Positions 33,904 through 42,356 of a DNA stretch of 64,000 nt are shown here, one piece after another. Below the pieces are notes generated by a model. The model was not told the DNA's origin, made no database searches, and worked only from the letters and a program-made list of their open reading frames with translations. A program made the position numbers and the translations under genes. Every line of letters starts with the position of its first letter. Within the stretch, counting starts at the first letter, position 1. Source of the DNA: Paenibacillus macerans (GTDB lineage: Bacteria > Bacillota > Bacilli > Paenibacillales > Paenibacillaceae); the NCBI RefSeq assembly GCF_023715465.1, contig NZ_JAMBOE010000021.1, positions 1 through 64,000 of the forward strand, read 5' to 3'.

Positions 33904-33998
33904 CATCCACTGGGCGTATGCGACAGCTCAATATAATCCAAAAGAAGCAATCTCCCTGCTTTGCGAGGGCCGAAGAGATTGCTTCTTTCACTTTTTGT
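33904..33998 (+). ncRNA. Short leader or small RNA ending in a strong hairpin
   Basis: Downstream of the promoter a perfect 14-bp stem (AAAGAAGCAATCTC at 33941-33954, GAGATTGCTTCTTT at 33975-33988) is followed by CACTTTTTG. The transcript would be about 95 nt. Because no other promoter is seen before the Rrf2 gene, the hairpin may be an attenuator in its leader. Alternatively it ends a free small RNA. Confidence 0.5.
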
Positions 33999-34039
33999 GG
34001 CGAAACAGCTCGTCAAGCAGCTAAACAGGAGGGATTTTT

Positions 34040-34444
34040 ATGATATCTAACCGGAGCGCCCAGATCGGTCCGCCGCGTTTCGGCATTGCCGTGCATGCCC
34101 TGATCTTGCTTGCCAAATGCGAGAGACCGCTTTCCAGCGCGGCCATTGCCAGCCATGTCCAATCACATGCCACATTTCTCCGCAGGGTATTGGCGCAGCT
34201 CACGCACACCGGTATTGTCGAAGCGAGAGAAGGACGGAATGGGGGCTACTATCTGAAGCGCCGTCCGGATCAAATTACGCTGGCGGATATATTTTTGGCT
34301 GTAAAATCGGATTGCTGCGAACCAGAGGTTCATGAGGACTGCGCCTCGGGCCAACAAAAGCTCGAAGCGATTATGGGAGAAGTGCAGAAGCAGTCTGTCG
34401 AACTGCTCAAGCAGCATACGTTAGCCGATTTGATGCAAGAATAA
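34040..34444 (+). CDS. Rrf2-family transcriptional regulator (YwnA-like)
   Basis: A 134-residue winged-helix regulator with the Rrf2 pattern FGIAVHALILLA, a recognition region AIASHVQSHATFLRRVLAQL and a wing REGRNGGYYLKR. A cysteine cluster follows (CCEPEVHEDC, about residues 91-100), suited to redox, electrophile or metal sensing, though without the spacing of FeS-type IscR. AACAGGAGGG precedes the ATG. A nitroreductase gene follows after two candidate promoters, the first with a short dyad over its -10, so control of the nitroreductase by this regulator is likely. Confidence 0.87.
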   Translation: MISNRSAQIGPPRFGIAVHALILLAKCERPLSSAAIASHVQSHATFLRRVLAQLTHTGIVEAREGRNGGYYLKRRPDQITLADIFLAVKSDCCEPEVHEDCASGQQKLEAIMGEVQKQSVELLKQHTLADLMQE

Positions 34445-34452
34445 TTACCGGA

Positions 34453-34490
34453 TTGCAATGTGAGCCGGAACGTTATATACTGTACTCAGT
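34453..34490 (+). promoter_or_regulatory. Promoter with overlapping dyad upstream of the nitroreductase gene
   Basis: TTGCAA (34453-34458), a 17-bp spacer and TATACT (34476-34481) form a good SigA promoter. ACTG-TACT-CAGT (34479-34490) is an inverted repeat over its -10 and start region, a fitting place for a repressor. Confidence 0.6.
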
Positions 34491-34507
34491 TAAGTTGCAG
34501 TTGATAG

Positions 34508-34536
34508 TTCGACTGCATTTTATTTTAAGATATACT
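34508..34536 (+). promoter_or_regulatory. Second tandem promoter of the nitroreductase gene
   Basis: TTCGAC (34508-34513) and TATACT (34531-34536) with a 17-bp spacer, about 40 bp before the gene. Confidence 0.5.
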
Positions 34537-34577
34537 GTGCCTGTATGGAGCACAGTAATTATGAGGAGGAGAGAAGC

Positions 34578-35240
34578 ATGTCCGTTTCACAATCGTCCCA
34601 AACGGTGGAGCAGCAGCAGTTTTTTAACGTTATTCAGGAGCGGCGGTCCGTCCGCAGCTATGATCCCGAGGTAAAGATTTCGCGGGAGGAAATGAACGAA
34701 ATCTTGCAGCAAGCTACGCTGGCTCCTTCAGGCGCCAATCTGCAGCCGTGGCGGTTTCTCGTAATCGATTTGCAGGAGCTGAAGCAAAAACTGCTTCCGA
34801 TCGCCTTCAATCAGCAGCAAGTGATGGAGGCTTCGGCTGTCATTGCGGTACTCGGAGATTTGGAGTGTTATAAATTGGCCGAGAAAATCTACGGAATGAC
34901 GGTCGATGCGGGTTACATGCCTGCAGAGACGGCTAAATCGTTTGTGGAACGCTATCAAGGGATGTTCGCGAGCATGCCTCCGGAGGCTATTCGCCGAAAC
35001 GTATTTATTGACAGTGGATTGGTATCCATGCAGCTTATGCTTGTCGCCCGCGCTAAAGGCTATGATACGGTCCCGATGGGCGGCTATGACCAGGCTAAAT
35101 TTGCAGAAGCGTTCGATATTCCGGAGAGATACGCTCCTGTTATGCTTATCGCCATCGGTAAGGCGGCAAAGCCCGGACACCCGACGGTAAGATTGCCGAT
35201 TGAGGATGTCGCTTTCTTCAACGAAATGCCTAAGGCATGA
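34578..35240 (+). CDS. Nitroreductase-family flavoprotein
   Basis: A 220-residue FMN-dependent NAD(P)H oxidoreductase. The N-terminal RRSVRSYDPE binds the FMN phosphate, LAPSGANLQPWRF lies near the active site, and the C-terminal half has MGGYD and the usual IAIGK strand. Family members reduce quinones, nitro compounds or other electrophiles. The ATG at 34578 is chosen over 34545 because GAGGAGGAGAG lies directly upstream. The Rrf2 regulator upstream and two promoters suggest induction by an electrophile or redox signal. Confidence 0.9.
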   Translation: MSVSQSSQTVEQQQFFNVIQERRSVRSYDPEVKISREEMNEILQQATLAPSGANLQPWRFLVIDLQELKQKLLPIAFNQQQVMEASAVIAVLGDLECYKLAEKIYGMTVDAGYMPAETAKSFVERYQGMFASMPPEAIRRNVFIDSGLVSMQLMLVARAKGYDTVPMGGYDQAKFAEAFDIPERYAPVMLIAIGKAAKPGHPTVRLPIEDVAFFNEMPKA

Positions 35241-35388
35241 AAAGGGCTTTCTTCGTAAAATAGCAGCCGCTGCAACCGTTAGCTTTCCGGGGACGACCGT
35301 ATCCGCCCAAAACCTGAGCTTTGGCGGAAAATCTCGAAAGTATCCGGACTGCAAAGTGTCTTGTGCTGGACAACTTCTCGCCCCCTCA

Positions 35389-35397
35389 TGGTATACT
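35389..35397 (+). promoter_or_regulatory. Extended -10 promoter of mscL
   Basis: TGGTATACT about 36 bp before the mscL start. A -35-like GGACAA lies near 35368. Confidence 0.5.
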
Positions 35398-35432
35398 GCC
35401 TGTAATACGCGGAAAAAGGTGGTTAGGTAACC

Positions 35433-35816
35433 ATGTGGAAAGAGTTTAAAGCCTTTGCTCTTAAGGGCAACGTACTGGATCTGGCCATCGGGGTCATTGT
35501 CGGCGCCGCTTTCGGGAAAATCGTCACCTCCCTGGTAGAAGACATGCTGATGCCCGTGATCGGCCTGTTGATGGGCGGCGTCGACCTTAACGGACTGCAA
35601 TTCCAATATGGCGACACGGTCTTGAAATACGGCTCGTTCCTTCAGACCATCATCGACTTCTTTATCGTCTCCTTCTCGATTTTCCTGTTTGTCAAAGGCA
35701 TCAATAAGATGAAACGCAAAGAAGATCCGAAACCCGAATCACCGCCGGCGCCGTCCAAAGAAGAGCTGCTGCTGACGGAAATTCGGGATTTGCTGAAGCA
35801 GCGACAGGTCGAATAG
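35433..35816 (+). CDS. mscL: Large-conductance mechanosensitive channel
   Basis: A 127-residue membrane protein that opens under membrane tension to release solutes during hypo-osmotic shock. The N-terminal amphipathic helix and first pore helix (FALKGNVLDLAIGVIVGAAF) are conserved, followed by a periplasmic loop, the second helix (IIDFFIVSFSIFLFVK) and a C-terminal helical bundle segment. Length is typical. AAAGGTGGTTAGG precedes the ATG. It ends 10 bp before a bidirectional terminator shared with the convergent pnkp operon. Confidence 0.96.
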   Translation: MWKEFKAFALKGNVLDLAIGVIVGAAFGKIVTSLVEDMLMPVIGLLMGGVDLNGLQFQYGDTVLKYGSFLQTIIDFFIVSFSIFLFVKGINKMKRKEDPKPESPPAPSKEELLLTEIRDLLKQRQVE

Positions 35817-35825
35817 ATGCAGCCG

Positions 35826-35877
35826 AAAAAGAGTGCCTTGAGCCGCAACCAACATGTCGCGCTCGGGCACTCTTTTG
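35826..35877. terminator. Bidirectional terminator shared by mscL and the RNA repair operon
   Basis: AAAAAGAGTGCC and GGGCACTCTTTT pair across a 27-base loop. T-runs lie on both strands. Confidence 0.85.
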
Positions 35878-35882
35878 TCATG

Positions 35883-38468
35883 TTACAACCGCGGATCGAT
35901 CTCCCGCTCCTGCGCCACCTCAAACAGCAGATTGGCGGCGATTTCCTTATACGCCGTATGATCCGGCGCAATTTCGGCGAAAGGTACGCCAAGCAGCTGC
36001 ATCCCGAGCCGGTACTCGCTTAGCGAAGTGCGCAGCTTCTGGTTGACGTTCTTTTGTTTCAGCAGCTTGCGGTACTTGTGGGGGAACCTGTAGTCATACC
36101 CGTAGATGATGGAGAGGTACTCGGGATTGCGCACCTTCATATAAGGCACGGTCATGCCGTTCCACACCTCCGGCTTGATCACGACTCCCTCCATATGCTG
36201 CTCCAGCGTCAGCTTGGCGAAGTAGCGCTCCGCCCGCGCCAGGCAATCCGGGTCGGACAGATCGAGCGAAAGCGCCTCGTCCTCGGAAAGAAAGCCGTAC
36301 ATCTCCGACGTCTTCCACTCCGGCACTTGCTCCCGGCCGTCTTCATAGACGATTTTCAGCACAGCAAACGCCTTATACTCCAACGCCCCGTCCTCCGCAT
36401 AAAGCTCCAGCTGCCGCTTGTAAGTCGCGTAAGCCTCCAAATGATCCGCCAGCGGAACATGGGATTCGCGGATATCATGCATGGGCTTGTAGTTCTGATA
36501 TACACTCGCCCCGTACTTCTCGCTAAGATCGGATTTCGCCATACGGAACTGATCCCGTTCAAAACCGCTCGCCTCATACTCCGCGTTCAGCTTGGCAAAA
36601 GCCTGTTCAAACCCGGTTTGCGCCAGGAACGCAAGCTCCGTTTCCAAGGCCTTCTCGATCGGCTTAAATTGCCGCTCGATCAGCCCTTCGCCCAGCGCTT
36701 TCCACGGCAAAAGCTCACCGTCCAGGACCAGCACGGCGATCCCCTGATCTTCCATATACCCGCCGAATTTACCCAGCAGCTTGGCGTAAATGGATGAAAG
36801 GTCGGCCTGATTCACCTTGTAGCCGTTGCGGCTGACGGCAAAACATTGTTCCGGGTCTTTATGCAAATAAACATTGCACCGTGAACCCATATATTTCGGC
36901 TGCAAGACGACCTGCCCCACGCCGCGTTCCTTGAAATAATCCAGTCCGCGCGCCAGGGATTCAAGCTCGTTCGCCGCCTCGTCCTTGTCCGCCGGGGACA
37001 TCGTGCCGGAGATGAAGTTGATTTTGTGCCGCGAGCAGTAATGCAGCCGGCGCAGTTCTTCTTCCCCAAGCTCCCCGACCGACACCTTCCGCTCTTCCTT
37101 AAACAGCGTCGGAAGCTGTTCGGCGATCGCCGCCCGCCCCGACTTCCGCGACTTCAAAAACGGCTTATACGAGATGCTGACAGAAGTCAACAGATTCCCG
37201 TGCACGCTGCCGGTGTCGATATGGATTTTGTTACGGATGCGGAAAGTCTGCTTGGCCGCCACATGCCCGAATATATGGTAAGGGTGGTTGTTCACCGCTT
37301 CCTCCTGCAAAAAAGCCAACTGGCCCTCCAGCGGCTCTTCCCGGTCAATCCGGAAGTTCCGCTGATGCCGGGCGGAGTTCGTGTCCAGTTTGCCGATGTA
37401 CTTATTCCGGCACGGCGCATGAGTAACATAGAATGATGCTCCCTTGGTCCCCACATACCGGTAAAACGGCTGCGACACCGCCACCAGCTCCCGGAAGCGG
37501 TCCAGCAGTGCAGCATCCTGCCGCAGCACCTGAACCGAATCGAAATACGTATGCAGCAGCTCCTGATCGACGCCGTTGATTTCGCCTTTCAGGTACTTGT
37601 CGACAAAGTTCTCATGGTTCCCCAGCACAAAGTAAAAATGCTCCCGGTTCTCATACAGAAACCGGATGATCTCGTCCGTTTGCTTGCCCTTATCAATCCA
37701 GTCGCCTACCAAAATAAGCTTGGTATGGCGAAGCTTCTCCGCCGCCACCAGCTTGCCGTCCTCCAGACGATACCCGTGATCACGCAGCAGCCCCTGCAGA
37801 TCGTCCACGCATTCATGCACGTCGCCGATGATGATGTACTGCTGATCTTGCGGGAGTACCGTGCTCAAGTAATCGTCAAGGTTCTCGATCACGATGCGGT
37901 ATTCCGGGTTCGCTGTCCCTTCGCCCGGAAGGTAGAAATCTTTAGCACGAACCTTGTGAACTTTGCCGTAACCTTCACGGGCCAGCGAGCCGAGAACATC
38001 TTTTTTCAGGCGGTTGATGTGGTTGGTGATCAGCTTCTTGGAGCGCTCCGAGGCATAGTAGTCCTCCCGCTTGCGGTAATCGAAGACGATAACCTCCAGG
38101 TTGTAATTGTTCTGAATGGCAATGTCTTTCACCTTTGCCCGGAAATCCTCGGACAAACCGGTCGTATCGACCACCACAAACTCCGCATTGATGGGAAAAG
38201 AGGTCGCCAGCTTGAGTCTTTCAAACAGCAGGCGAAAAGCCTGCTCGCTCGCTTCCAGCATCACTTGATCATATTTATCGTATTCGTACCCGAGGAGTTC
38301 CTGGCGGATCCCGTCGGAGGACAGATACTGCACGTTGGCCTTGATATTCCGGCTCCCGTCCTCGAACCGCAGCCCCGGCATCAGCACCTCCTTGGCAAAG
38401 GTGGTTTTACCGCATTCGGTCGAACCGACTAGCATAAAAATCGTATGGACCTTGGTTTGGATTTCCAT
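35883..38468 (-). CDS. pnkp: Bacterial Pnkp: RNA 5'-kinase, 2',3'-phosphatase and ligase
   Basis: An 861-residue three-domain RNA end-healing and sealing enzyme. The kinase has a P-loop GSTECGKT at residues 15-22. The metallophosphoesterase has GDVHE (215-219), GDWIDKG (255-261), GNHE (283-286) and later histidines. The C-terminal adenylyltransferase/ligase has the nucleotidyl lysine in QPKYMGSR (K525), LDGELLPW, EGVVIKP and PYMKVR. Domain order and length match Clostridium thermocellum Pnkp. It repairs RNAs cut by ribotoxins, together with Hen1, which activates its ligase. The ATG at 38468 lies 5 bp past the hen1 stop, with AAAAAGGGGG as ribosome site. Confidence 0.96.
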   Translation of the reverse strand: MEIQTKVHTIFMLVGSTECGKTTFAKEVLMPGLRFEDGSRNIKANVQYLSSDGIRQELLGYEYDKYDQVMLEASEQAFRLLFERLKLATSFPINAEFVVVDTTGLSEDFRAKVKDIAIQNNYNLEVIVFDYRKREDYYASERSKKLITNHINRLKKDVLGSLAREGYGKVHKVRAKDFYLPGEGTANPEYRIVIENLDDYLSTVLPQDQQYIIIGDVHECVDDLQGLLRDHGYRLEDGKLVAAEKLRHTKLILVGDWIDKGKQTDEIIRFLYENREHFYFVLGNHENFVDKYLKGEINGVDQELLHTYFDSVQVLRQDAALLDRFRELVAVSQPFYRYVGTKGASFYVTHAPCRNKYIGKLDTNSARHQRNFRIDREEPLEGQLAFLQEEAVNNHPYHIFGHVAAKQTFRIRNKIHIDTGSVHGNLLTSVSISYKPFLKSRKSGRAAIAEQLPTLFKEERKVSVGELGEEELRRLHYCSRHKINFISGTMSPADKDEAANELESLARGLDYFKERGVGQVVLQPKYMGSRCNVYLHKDPEQCFAVSRNGYKVNQADLSSIYAKLLGKFGGYMEDQGIAVLVLDGELLPWKALGEGLIERQFKPIEKALETELAFLAQTGFEQAFAKLNAEYEASGFERDQFRMAKSDLSEKYGASVYQNYKPMHDIRESHVPLADHLEAYATYKRQLELYAEDGALEYKAFAVLKIVYEDGREQVPEWKTSEMYGFLSEDEALSLDLSDPDCLARAERYFAKLTLEQHMEGVVIKPEVWNGMTVPYMKVRNPEYLSIIYGYDYRFPHKYRKLLKQKNVNQKLRTSLSEYRLGMQLLGVPFAEIAPDHTAYKEIAANLLFEVAQEREIDPRL

Positions 38469-38472
38469 CGCT

Positions 38473-39738
38473 TTAGGCCCCCTTTTTCTTAAGAATGACG
38501 CCCTGTGTCGTCTTGATATGGTCGACCCCGTCCCCGACAGCCACAAATTCGAAATGCAGCTCCGTATCCCGCAGCACCTCGCCTATCCACTGCCGGAACG
38601 AGGCTTCCCCCATCTCCCATTTGTGGTCATCATGGCGGAATTCACTGAGTTCGTAAAACTGGTTGAAATCCGCGTTTGGCGTCGTGATGATGAAACAATC
38701 AAAATCAACTTCCGCACAGATTTGCCGAATCAGCCGCCCCGCCTCGTCCTGGCTCATATGCTCAATCACTTCGGTGAGGATAACATCGACCTGTTCTCCG
38801 TTATAGCTCTCCAGAAAATGATCGATTGAGGCGAACGTGACGAGGTTATCCAGTTCTTTTCGCGCGGCCTTGCGCCCAACTTCCGCCAGCAGTTCCTCGT
38901 TGATATCAACCGCGTAGTAGGTTCCTTCGATTTTTCCGGCAAAAGGAATCGCATAGAACCCTTCCCCGCACCCCACGTCCAAAATCGACTTGTCGAAGGC
39001 CAGCGCGTTTCCGATATAGTTCCGCCGCTGCAGCGCCGTACCACCGTAGGCGAACTGGATGTCGTAGCGGTCCGTTTTTTCTAGCTCCGTCTTGTACCTG
39101 TTGAAGCGGTCCCTGGAAGAAAGAAAATTCCGTACGAACAAACTGCGGATGTAAAACGGCGCGTCGATCACGTTTAAGCTTTTGATGTACTTATCCAGAA
39201 TACTGTCCGAGATATCGATATACTCATTGCCGAACATGGACAGGAACAGGCACAATACGCTGACGGTGTGCAGAAGCAGGTACAGGCTTTTTTCCGTCTT
39301 AACGGTGAGCGAGTAGCTCTTATGGGCCTGATGGGTGATTTCAAACGTAAAGTCCTTCAAGTGCTTGGCAAAAAATTCAATGTACCGAACTCGCTCGATA
39401 TGAATCATATTGATGAAAAAAGTATGCTCATAGCCTGCCGTATCCCGCGCGTCCTGCGCTTTTAACGGAGCGGAAAAAAACTCACCGATCGCGTTCAGCG
39501 GAAACAACGGCGTGTTGTACCGCGATACGTTCAAATACTCGAAGTTCTCCTGTTCGTGCTGCTTATATGAAATATCATTATCAGCATCTTTAAAGTACAC
39601 GTTAAAGGTGTGCTCGCCGGTATACCAGCCGTACGCCATGCCTTTGCGGATGGAGCGGAGCAGCATCCCGGAGTGCGGATTTTTTTTGATCAAAAAAGAA
39701 AATTGCGGATTCGTGGATCTCGCCTGGATGAGCGCCAT
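38473..39738 (-). CDS. hen1: Bacterial Hen1: RNA 3'-terminal 2'-O-methyltransferase
   Basis: A 421-residue partner of Pnkp. The N-terminal 240 residues form the Pnkp-interacting part needed for ligation. The C-terminal methyltransferase has the SAM motif DVGCGEG (254-260), the metal-binding EVIEHM (323-328) and FRHDDHKWEM (H369, H372), the signature of Hen1 enzymes. It methylates the 2'-OH at a cleaved 3' end before sealing, so the repaired RNA resists the same ribotoxin. The ATG at 39738 has CAGGAGGGATTCCC upstream. It is tightly linked to pnkp (4 bp gap). Confidence 0.95.
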   Translation of the reverse strand: MALIQARSTNPQFSFLIKKNPHSGMLLRSIRKGMAYGWYTGEHTFNVYFKDADNDISYKQHEQENFEYLNVSRYNTPLFPLNAIGEFFSAPLKAQDARDTAGYEHTFFINMIHIERVRYIEFFAKHLKDFTFEITHQAHKSYSLTVKTEKSLYLLLHTVSVLCLFLSMFGNEYIDISDSILDKYIKSLNVIDAPFYIRSLFVRNFLSSRDRFNRYKTELEKTDRYDIQFAYGGTALQRRNYIGNALAFDKSILDVGCGEGFYAIPFAGKIEGTYYAVDINEELLAEVGRKAARKELDNLVTFASIDHFLESYNGEQVDVILTEVIEHMSQDEAGRLIRQICAEVDFDCFIITTPNADFNQFYELSEFRHDDHKWEMGEASFRQWIGEVLRDTELHFEFVAVGDGVDHIKTTQGVILKKKGA

Positions 39739-39781
39739 GGGAATCCCTCCTGACTTCAGTAAATTGCGGCTAACGCCCCGT

Positions 39782-40576
39782 CTACCCCCAGACCTCATGC
39801 AGGGTGGAGCGGAATATGCCGTTCAGTTGTTCAACGTCGGGCTGGGCTTGCCGGGTATGCAGCTTGGCGGCCGCTTGCTCGAAATAAGCCAAACGCTCCT
39901 CCAAATACGTGTGGATCGGCTGCAGCTTCGGCTCCATATCAAGCTCATCCCCGGCCTTCTTGCGGGCCAACAGGTGTTGGATCGAGTCCATTAACTCGCT
40001 ATTCGCGGGGACCAAGTCCCGAACCAGGTCCTCAAACTCCACCGGCGGCATCGTATCGTATTTCTCGATCCAGGCGCAGGCCAACACCGGCCGCAGGACG
40101 TAGAAGTATTTTTTGAGCTTCACCCGCTCCCCTTGCAGGTAACCCCGGAAGTTTCCTTTGGCCATTTGGAGATAGTGATACATACAGGATTTGGGCGAAA
40201 AAGTTAACGGAGAAATCCGGCGAATTTGTTCGGCGGCGGAATATTGCTCCATATATTGTATCGGCGAATGCAGCCATTCCAGCAACGGCGGGTTCGATTT
40301 GTGAAACAGAACCAGTGCCTTTTTTAAATCCCAACCGTTGATATCGAGCTGGTCGCTGATCGGGCGCTCGATCACGTCCCGGCCTTCGTAGATCGACAAA
40401 TACCAATCGGCCGGCCGTATATAGAGGAAGCGAACGTCATAATCGCTGTCCCGCGAAGGAAACCCCCAGGCCCGGCTCCCCGACTCGCAGGCGTACAGGA
40501 TGCGCACCCCTTCTTCCCGCTCAATGCTATGCAACTCGTTTAGTATCGTTGGATGGAAGTCTGACGGGTTGGTCAT
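39782..40576 (-). CDS. rlaP: RlaP-type nucleotidyltransferase (RNA repair pathway Pol-beta superfamily)
   Basis: A 264-residue Pol-beta-fold nucleotidyltransferase. GSRAWGFPSRDSDYDVRF (residues 33-50) supplies the GS motif and the metal-binding Asp pair at 45 and 47. This family was named for frequent linkage to RNA ligase and repair genes. It may add nucleotides to RNA ends or modify them, but the exact reaction is not settled. It lies between the Ro60 gene (80 bp upstream) and hen1 (43 bp downstream). AGGAGAGTGG precedes the ATG. Confidence 0.88.
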   Translation of the reverse strand: MTNPSDFHPTILNELHSIEREEGVRILYACESGSRAWGFPSRDSDYDVRFLYIRPADWYLSIYEGRDVIERPISDQLDINGWDLKKALVLFHKSNPPLLEWLHSPIQYMEQYSAAEQIRRISPLTFSPKSCMYHYLQMAKGNFRGYLQGERVKLKKYFYVLRPVLACAWIEKYDTMPPVEFEDLVRDLVPANSELMDSIQHLLARKKAGDELDMEPKLQPIHTYLEERLAYFEQAAAKLHTRQAQPDVEQLNGIFRSTLHEVWG

Positions 40577-40656
40577 GGTAGGCCACTCTCCTTACTATTA
40601 CTGATATGTATGGCCATGGACTTCCTCGTCCATGGCCGTTCTACTGGTACGGTTAC

Positions 40657-42174
40657 TTATTTATTATGTTTGTTCAAAGCGTCCAAATCCAGCGCAGCGA
40701 CCTGCTCAGTCATCGAGGCATATCCTTGCACGGATTGGGCGATATAGGACAGCACCGTGTCGCTCCAGCCGTAAATGTAGAACGTATTGCGGTCCGTCTG
40801 CGGAACCAGGGCATGGCGGTACGGGGCGATGTCGACGATAAACGCCTTCACTTCCGGGTTCACCTTCGCCCGGTACTGAGCCAGTTCCTGATAAAAAGGG
40901 CTGCCGCTATTCTGCTGTTCGTCCGTGATGATGATGATCTGCTCCACGCGTTTGCGCTCCTGCAGCAGCTTGCGGACCGGCGCACCGGTGTCCGTCCCGC
41001 CGCTTGCGCGGATGTGCTCGGCTTGCCCGAGAATGCTGTCCCGCTTCGAAGGTTTCGCGTCATGGACCTCATGGTTGAACAGCCAGAACAGCGAGTTCCC
41101 CTGCGTCTTCTTATACAGCGCCAAGGCAAAAACCGCGCCGATCTCCAGATACTGTCCTTGCATCGAGCCGGAGATATCCAAAAAGATCGCGGTGTTGTCG
41201 CCCAGCTCCGGCAAGTTGCCAAAGGTCAGATCGGCCGCGTCCCGCAACGCTTCGCGCAGCTCGGGATGCTCTATTTGGCGGAATGCCGTAGCGAAGCGAA
41301 ACGGCAGGATGCGCGCCTTGCGCAGCGCCTCCACGTCGGTCAGCCGTGCGGTCACGTAATCCAGATGCCGCTGCTCATTCAGCACGCCAGCCCGGCCCAG
41401 CGTGTTCAAATGGCGGAGCAGCGCGAAGGTCGGCATCTGGTACTGCAGCGCCTCCCAGACAGCCTTCGACGGCTTGATCGCGCCGGTCACCGTTTCGTAC
41501 GGCAGCTTGCCGCGTTCGATCCAGGCGATCTGCTCGTTTTCGCCTTCGGCCTGCTTCAAACGCTCCAGCGCCTCCACCTGCGGCAGCAGGCCAAGGTTGG
41601 CTTCCAGCCCGCGCAGGTAGCGGAACAGCGCCTGCTGCTTCAGGTCCGCCGGCTTCGGATGCGCGGTGGCGATCACGTCGCCCAGGCTGTAGCCCCGGCC
41701 CCGGCCGTTATACTTCACCGCCCAATATTCGCTCACTCCGGCGAGGAAGCGGTTCACCTGGCGCTTGACGGCGCGGCCGCCTTCGCCCCGGCCCTGCCCC
41801 TTTAGGATTGTCAAGAAGTCGGACAGGTCGGACGGGATGCGCACCACCTGAAGAAATATATTGGCGAACAAGTCCGGACGATAGGCGGACAACACGGCCA
41901 GGCCAAACAGCGGCTGCAATCGCATTAGGCCTGCGGTGCGCGCATACACGATCGCTTTTGCCATAAAGGTTGGGTTTGCCGCGGCCATCTCGTGATGCAA
42001 CTGCTCCGCATCGCTCAGCAGTTCGTTTTGGTCAGCATAAAACGTGTTGCTCATTGTATTGGTCAGCAGGATCTGCAGGTATTGCTCTTCGGCAGACCGC
42101 GTATAGGCCGGGTAATGGTCTTTGTTGCGTGTGGTCGGTCTCATGGAACCGAACAATTTTTGCGCGAAACTCAT
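40657..42174 (-). CDS. rsr: Ro60/Rsr protein (TROVE and VWA domains)
   Basis: A 505-residue Ro autoantigen homologue. The N-terminal two thirds are the TROVE helical-repeat ring, starting near FGSMRPTTRN. The C-terminal third is a von Willebrand A domain with a full MIDAS motif (FLDISGSM) near residue 360 and a later GGTDTG. Bacterial Rsr binds Y RNAs and, with PNPase, takes part in RNA decay and surveillance. Three Y-RNA-like units lie immediately upstream on the same strand. CAGGAGG precedes the ATG at 42174, and a perfect hairpin CCGTTTTC/GAAAACGG (42191-42210) lies just before that ribosome site. Longer frames would run through the RNA genes and are rejected. Confidence 0.96.
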   Translation of the reverse strand: MSFAQKLFGSMRPTTRNKDHYPAYTRSAEEQYLQILLTNTMSNTFYADQNELLSDAEQLHHEMAAANPTFMAKAIVYARTAGLMRLQPLFGLAVLSAYRPDLFANIFLQVVRIPSDLSDFLTILKGQGRGEGGRAVKRQVNRFLAGVSEYWAVKYNGRGRGYSLGDVIATAHPKPADLKQQALFRYLRGLEANLGLLPQVEALERLKQAEGENEQIAWIERGKLPYETVTGAIKPSKAVWEALQYQMPTFALLRHLNTLGRAGVLNEQRHLDYVTARLTDVEALRKARILPFRFATAFRQIEHPELREALRDAADLTFGNLPELGDNTAIFLDISGSMQGQYLEIGAVFALALYKKTQGNSLFWLFNHEVHDAKPSKRDSILGQAEHIRASGGTDTGAPVRKLLQERKRVEQIIIITDEQQNSGSPFYQELAQYRAKVNPEVKAFIVDIAPYRHALVPQTDRNTFYIYGWSDTVLSYIAQSVQGYASMTEQVAALDLDALNKHNK

Positions 42175-42190
42175 GGTTAAAACCTCCTGC

Positions 42191-42210
42191 CCGTTTTCAT
42201 AAGAAAACGG
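42191..42210 (-). promoter_or_regulatory. 8-bp perfect hairpin just upstream of the Ro60 ribosome site
   Basis: CCGTTTTC and GAAAACGG flank a four-base loop, 4 bases before the ribosome-binding site of the Ro60 gene. It could be a processing site separating the RNA array from the mRNA, or a translational control element. Confidence 0.5.
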
Positions 42211-42224
42211 CGAATAAAAAATGG

Positions 42225-42347
42225 ATAACACCGGTGAAGAATTGGTGGAATAGGTCGGTGCAGGAGTCGAACCTGCCGTATTGCCCGGATATTCCAATGG
42301 TCGCTTTGGAGGCGAAGTAACCCATTCCGGCGCCTCACCGGCGTTAT
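42225..42347 (-). ncRNA. Y-RNA-like unit 3 of the array, with T-arm hairpin
   Basis: About 123 nt. The ends pair in a 15-bp stem (ATAACGCCGGTGAGG with CTTCACCGGTGTTAT, two G-U pairs). After a 5' CGCC bulge GGAATGGG pairs with CCTATTCC. The conserved TTACTTCGCC follows on the 5' side. The inner domain contains a tRNA-type T arm (GCAGG TTCGACT CCTGC, 42276-42260). A run of six Us follows the 3' end at 42221-42216, like a terminator or processing end. Confidence 0.82.
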
Positions 42348-42356
42348 GTGGTTTTA

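Noticed and set aside
33842..34024. 60-residue ORF upstream of the Rrf2 gene
   Set aside because: It contains the promoter and the terminator stem within its frame and lacks a ribosome site.
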